Below are positions 16,203-16,212 of a DNA stretch of 16,212 nt, piece after piece. The notes below the pieces were generated by a model. It did no database searches, was not told where the DNA came from, and worked only from the letters and a program-made list of their open reading frames with translations. Position 1 is the first letter of the stretch, and every line of letters begins with the position of its first letter. The DNA is from Caldifarciminota bacterium. GTDB taxonomy: Bacteria; Hydrothermota; Tepidihabitantia; B3-TA06; JALVRC01. The stretch is from positions 1-16,212 of the forward strand of contig JALVRC010000069.1 in NCBI GenBank assembly GCA_027025255.1, in the 5' to 3' direction. The position numbers were made by a program, and so were the translations under genes.

Positions 16203-16212
16203 TCCTAAAACC

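Overview
The window is an AT-rich bacterial segment (GC by eye about one third) holding twelve protein genes, all on the minus strand, so transcription runs from the right end (16190) to the left end (13). Packing is extreme. Most junctions are stop/start overlaps (4 bp ATGA type at four junctions; 8, 11, 13 and 14 bp at others), and the only gaps between genes are 5-6 bp. No stretch over 300 bases lacks a gene. I saw no tRNA, rRNA, CRISPR array, insertion sequence or attachment site. The Lys/Ile/Glu-rich proteins, frequent AGA arginine codons and gene families suggest a low-GC anaerobic or thermophilic lineage, perhaps an uncultured candidate phylum. That placement is only an impression; the sequence shown does not fix the taxon.

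In transcription order: (1) a membrane-anchored adenylate cyclase with an extracytoplasmic sensor and HAMP domain (16190-14784). (2) A three-gene nucleotide-sugar block (14797-12170) of Gfo/Idh/MocA dehydrogenase, left-handed beta-helix N-acetyltransferase and DegT/DnrJ-family aminotransferase. It resembles the WlbA/WlbB/WlbC (WbpB/WbpD/WbpE) enzymes that make UDP-sugars with a 3-acetamido group. (3) An agmatinase-type ureohydrolase (12163-11378). (4) A P2-type Ca2+-ATPase-like pump (11372-8808). (5) Endonuclease III (8811-8161). (6) A stand-alone BPL_N/GATase1-like protein (8164-7352). (7) A two-gene ion transport unit: a cytosolic RCK (TrkA-N/TrkA-C) plus Usp-like protein (7355-5961) and a CPA2-type cation:proton antiporter (5971-4826). 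(8) A histidine ammonia-lyase (4829-3321). (9) A 1103-residue cyclase-STAND ATPase-TPR protein (3324-13).

The genes look co-transcribed but do not form one pathway. Three themes can be supported: cAMP-type signalling at both ends, ion homeostasis (Ca2+ pump, antiporter with RCK/Usp partner) and surface-sugar synthesis. The most notable points are: (a) the large cyclase-STAND-TPR protein keeps both metal aspartates but has lost the usual substrate Lys and transition-state Arg; (b) a C8 homopolymer lies in the sugar dehydrogenase, and slippage there would truncate it; (c) the antiporter and its RCK/Usp partner both depart from family motifs; (d) a TATAAT box placed so that the first gene could be leaderless. 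I did not find a clearly new multi-gene system; the window is mainly an unusually tight mixed operon.
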